Positions 60,684-64,000 of a stretch of 64,000 nt of DNA are shown piece by piece. Position 1 is the stretch's first letter. Every line of letters begins with the position of its first letter. The DNA lies in NCBI GenBank assembly GCA_958370325.1, contig CATXJW010000001.1:1-64000 (forward strand), read 5' to 3'. A model generated the notes under the pieces. That model had not been told where the DNA came from, made no database searches, and was given only the letters and a program-made list of their open reading frames with translations. The position numbers were made by a program, and so were the translations under genes. The stretch comes from an uncultured Collinsella sp. (GTDB taxonomy: Bacteria > Actinomycetota > Coriobacteriia > Coriobacteriales > Coriobacteriaceae).

Positions 60684-60700
60684 TTTTAGCACGGTTTTTA

Positions 60701-60739
60701 ACGGCGGGGGTGCACGGGTGTTTCACACACCCCCGCCGT
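60701..60739 (+). terminator. adhE terminator-like hairpin
   Basis: ACGGCGGGGGTG (60701-60712) pairs with CACCCCCGCCGT (60728-60739). No long T-run follows, so strength is uncertain and read-through to the next gene is possible. Confidence 0.55.
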
Positions 60740-60771
60740 CGCTTCTATCGCATCGTTGAAAGGATGCAACC

Positions 60772-61536
60772 ATGCTGCTACCCGATTCCAAGACCGAGCT
60801 CGTCCGCCGTGGCAACAAGGTCGTTTACGACCTGGGCGACAAGATCGTCAAGGTCTTTAACGAGACCAAGCCTGTCTCCGACGTGTTCAACGAGGCTTTG
60901 AATCTTGCCCGCATCAATGAGTGCGGCATCCGCAGCCCCAAGGCTCTCGAGGTTTCCCAGCTCGAGAACGCCAACGGCTGGGCGCTCGTGACCGAGAAGG
61001 TTCCGGGCACCACCCTTGCCGAGAAGATGACTGCCGAGCCCCAGCGCTTTGGTGAGTATCTCGAGATGTTCGTCGACCTCCAGATCGAGATCCACGGCTA
61101 CACCTCCCCGCTGCTCAACCGTCAGCGCGACAAGTTCGCCCGCATGATCGACAGCCTTGATCAGCTCAATGCCACCACGCGCTACAACCTTCAGGAGCGT
61201 CTGGACGGCATGACCAAGGAGTTCAAGGTCTGCCACGGCGACTTCAACCCCTCCAACGTCATCGTCGGCGACGACGGCCAGCTCTATGTGTGCGACTGGG
61301 CACACGCCACCCAGGGCTCCCCTGCTGCCGACGTTGCCACCACCTACCTGCTCTTTGCCCTCAACAGCAAGGACCAGGCTGAGGCCTACCTGGAGCTCTA
61401 CTGCGACCGCGCCGACATGCCCATGCAGGTCGTGCGTCAGTGGACGAGCATCGTCGCCGCTTCCGAGCTCGCTCGTAAGCGCAACGTGAACGATGAGTTC
61501 CTGAAGAACTGGATCGACGTCGTCGATTATCAGTAA
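60772..61536 (+). CDS. aminoglycoside-phosphotransferase-fold kinase
   Basis: Cytosolic small-molecule kinase of 254 aa. The catalytic loop CHGDFNPSNVIV and the metal-binding VCDWAHATQGSPAAD are intact. The N-terminal KTELVRRGNKVVYDLGDKIVKVF provides the nucleotide-binding strand. It resembles a paralogous family of APH-like proteins (TIGR02172 type) with no assigned substrate; an antibiotic-resistance role is not supported. ATG 60772 follows GAAAGGA. It sits 88 bp after adhE on the same strand with a hairpin between. Confidence 0.82.
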   Translation: MLLPDSKTELVRRGNKVVYDLGDKIVKVFNETKPVSDVFNEALNLARINECGIRSPKALEVSQLENANGWALVTEKVPGTTLAEKMTAEPQRFGEYLEMFVDLQIEIHGYTSPLLNRQRDKFARMIDSLDQLNATTRYNLQERLDGMTKEFKVCHGDFNPSNVIVGDDGQLYVCDWAHATQGSPAADVATTYLLFALNSKDQAEAYLELYCDRADMPMQVVRQWTSIVAASELARKRNVNDEFLKNWIDVVDYQ

Positions 61537-61568
61537 TATCTGAGCGATTTATTTCGCATCGGAGGCAC

Positions 61569-61613
61569 AAGGAAAAACCCTGCAGCTCATATGGGCTGTG
61601 GGGTTTTCCTTTT
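61569..61613 (+). terminator. terminator after the APH-like kinase
   Basis: AAGGAAAAACCC...GGGGTTTTCCTT stem with an inner CAGC/GCTG pairing, followed by TT. Good intrinsic terminator. Confidence 0.8.
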
Positions 61614-61635
61614 AGTTATTGAGAATGCTACAAGA

Positions 61636-61685
61636 TAAAAGGACGGCCCCGCATCTCCCCGATCTGGAGAAATGCGGGGCCGTCC
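61636..61685 (-). terminator. proS terminator
   Basis: A 14-bp stem GGACGGCCCCGCAT/ATGCGGGGCCGTCC (61641-61654/61672-61685), with inner CTCC/GGAG pairs, is followed on the minus strand by TTTTATC. Confidence 0.85.
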
Positions 61686-61715
61686 CACATATCGAACTAC
61701 AATCGAAATCGTCGA

Positions 61716-63437
<1,722 letters not shown>

Positions 63438-64000
63438 TTACTTCTCCTCAATAAGTTTGTCGACCTCGGCCATCAGCGCGTCGACAATTTGATCCTCAGC
63501 TACTTTACCAATGATCTGGCCATGCGAAAAGAGCAGGCCCTGACCACGCCCGCAGGCAACACCCAGGTCGGCATCAGAAGCCTCACCGGGGCCATTAACG
63601 GCACATCCCATGACGGCAATCGAAAGCGGCGCGGCATAGTTCTTAAGCCGCTCGGTTACCTCCTCGGCGATAGGAATCAGGTTAACCTGGCAGCGGGCGC
63701 ACGTGGGGCACGAGACAATCTCGGGACCGCGGCGACGCAGGCCCAGCGACTGCAAAATTCCCCAGGCGACCGGCGGCTCCTCAACCGGATCGGCCGTGAG
63801 CGACACACGCATGGTGTCGCCGATGCCTTCGGAAAGCAAGATACCCAAGCCTACAGAGCTCTTGATGGTGCCCTGAAGCTTGGTCCCCGCCTCCGTCACG
63901 CCCAGGTGGAGCGGAACATGCGGTATCTCGCGCGACAGGGCGCGATAGGTATCAAGCGTCGTCTGTACGCTATGGGCCTTGGCGGATAGCACGATGTTGG
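63438..64000 (-). CDS. ispG: 4-hydroxy-3-methylbut-2-enyl diphosphate synthase (partial, 3' part)
   Basis: About 187 C-terminal residues of IspG/GcpE, an iron-sulfur enzyme of the MEP isoprenoid pathway. The frame is open through the right edge and the N-terminus lies outside. The cluster-binding CPTCARCQ and the GCAVNGPGEASDAD motif are present, along with LHLGVTEAG. It continues into proS without a gap. Confidence 0.93.
   Translation of the reverse strand, partial: NIVLSAKAHSVQTTLDTYRALSREIPHVPLHLGVTEAGTKLQGTIKSSVGLGILLSEGIGDTMRVSLTADPVEEPPVAWGILQSLGLRRRGPEIVSCPTCARCQVNLIPIAEEVTERLKNYAAPLSIAVMGCAVNGPGEASDADLGVACGRGQGLLFSHGQIIGKVAEDQIVDALMAEVDKLIEEK

Noticed and set aside
58047..60692. 881-codon antisense open frame across adhE
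   Set aside because: It is codon-register antisense of a conserved enzyme. Absence of TTA, CTA and TCA codons in a highly biased gene removes antisense stops. The predicted product is low-complexity and matches no family.
60772..61536. aminoglycoside resistance gene
   Set aside because: The kinase fold is shared, but the sequence resembles chromosomal APH-like families of unknown substrate and there is no mobile context.

Overview
The window is a dense chromosomal segment that looks like a Gram-positive, high-GC anaerobe of the class Coriobacteriia, most probably Collinsella or a close relative. This is inferred from gene content, not from a database search. Actinobacterial markers are a GarA/OdhI-type FHA protein followed by an FtsR-type MerR regulator, and mihF beside gmk and rpoZ. 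Other pointers are actinobacterial-type LexA boxes (GAAC-N4-GTTC), class 1B PyrD/PyrK, a DegV + DUF1836 pair, AdhE, and SpoVS without other sporulation genes. No transposase, prophage, CRISPR array, rRNA or tRNA was found. All recognised genes look intact except ispG, which is cut by the right edge.

Layout. 1-4.1 kb (+): a CDP-alcohol phosphatidyltransferase, garA, ftsR, apt and a secreted NlpC/P60 hydrolase. 4.2-8.4 kb: degV (+), DUF1836 regulator (-), trxB (-) and a GT28-type glycolipid glycosyltransferase (+). 8.36-8.75 kb is a non-coding gap with three long hairpins, two of them copies of one ~104-nt palindromic element. 8.7-11.7 kb is an SOS locus: a LysM cell-division-inhibitor-like gene with nrdR and dut (-), divergent from lexA and a DUF1624 membrane protein (+), around three LexA boxes.

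11.6-50.6 kb is a very long run of minus-strand genes. Read in transcription order, from high to low coordinate, it runs rpoZ, thiI, comEA, comEC, holA, rpsT, lepA, dusB, hemW, a membrane-anchored DnaJ variant, dnaJ, mtaB, phoH, ybeY, dgkA, era, recO, rpsO, pnp, rnj, ftsK, rodZ-like, yajQ, rimO, pgsA, pncC, recA, recX, rny, a GHKL ATPase, spoVS, miaB, miaA, hflX. It mixes RNA turnover (rny, rnj, pnp, ybeY), recombination and DNA uptake (recA, recX, recO, comEA/EC, ftsK), tRNA and ribosome modification (three methylthiotransferases, dusB, thiI) and envelope functions.

50.6-57.2 kb continues on the minus strand with gmk, mihF and the pyrimidine operon pyrR-B-C-K-D-F behind an attenuator-like leader. 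57.5-61.5 kb (+) holds rpmB, adhE and an aminoglycoside-phosphotransferase-like kinase, each with a terminator-like hairpin. 61.7-64 kb (-) holds proS and the 3' part of ispG.

The most unusual signals are: (i) a shared 7-nt-spaced dyad in front of both degV and the DUF1836 regulator gene; (ii) the pair of palindromic elements with a conserved core but divergent, still self-complementary arms; (iii) a DnaJ whose second substrate-binding domain is replaced by transmembrane helices; (iv) an 11-bp-phased TTTGGTC array upstream of recA, with a shorter relative upstream of comEA; (v) an uncharacterised GHKL ATPase between rny and spoVS. All functional roles for these are inference.
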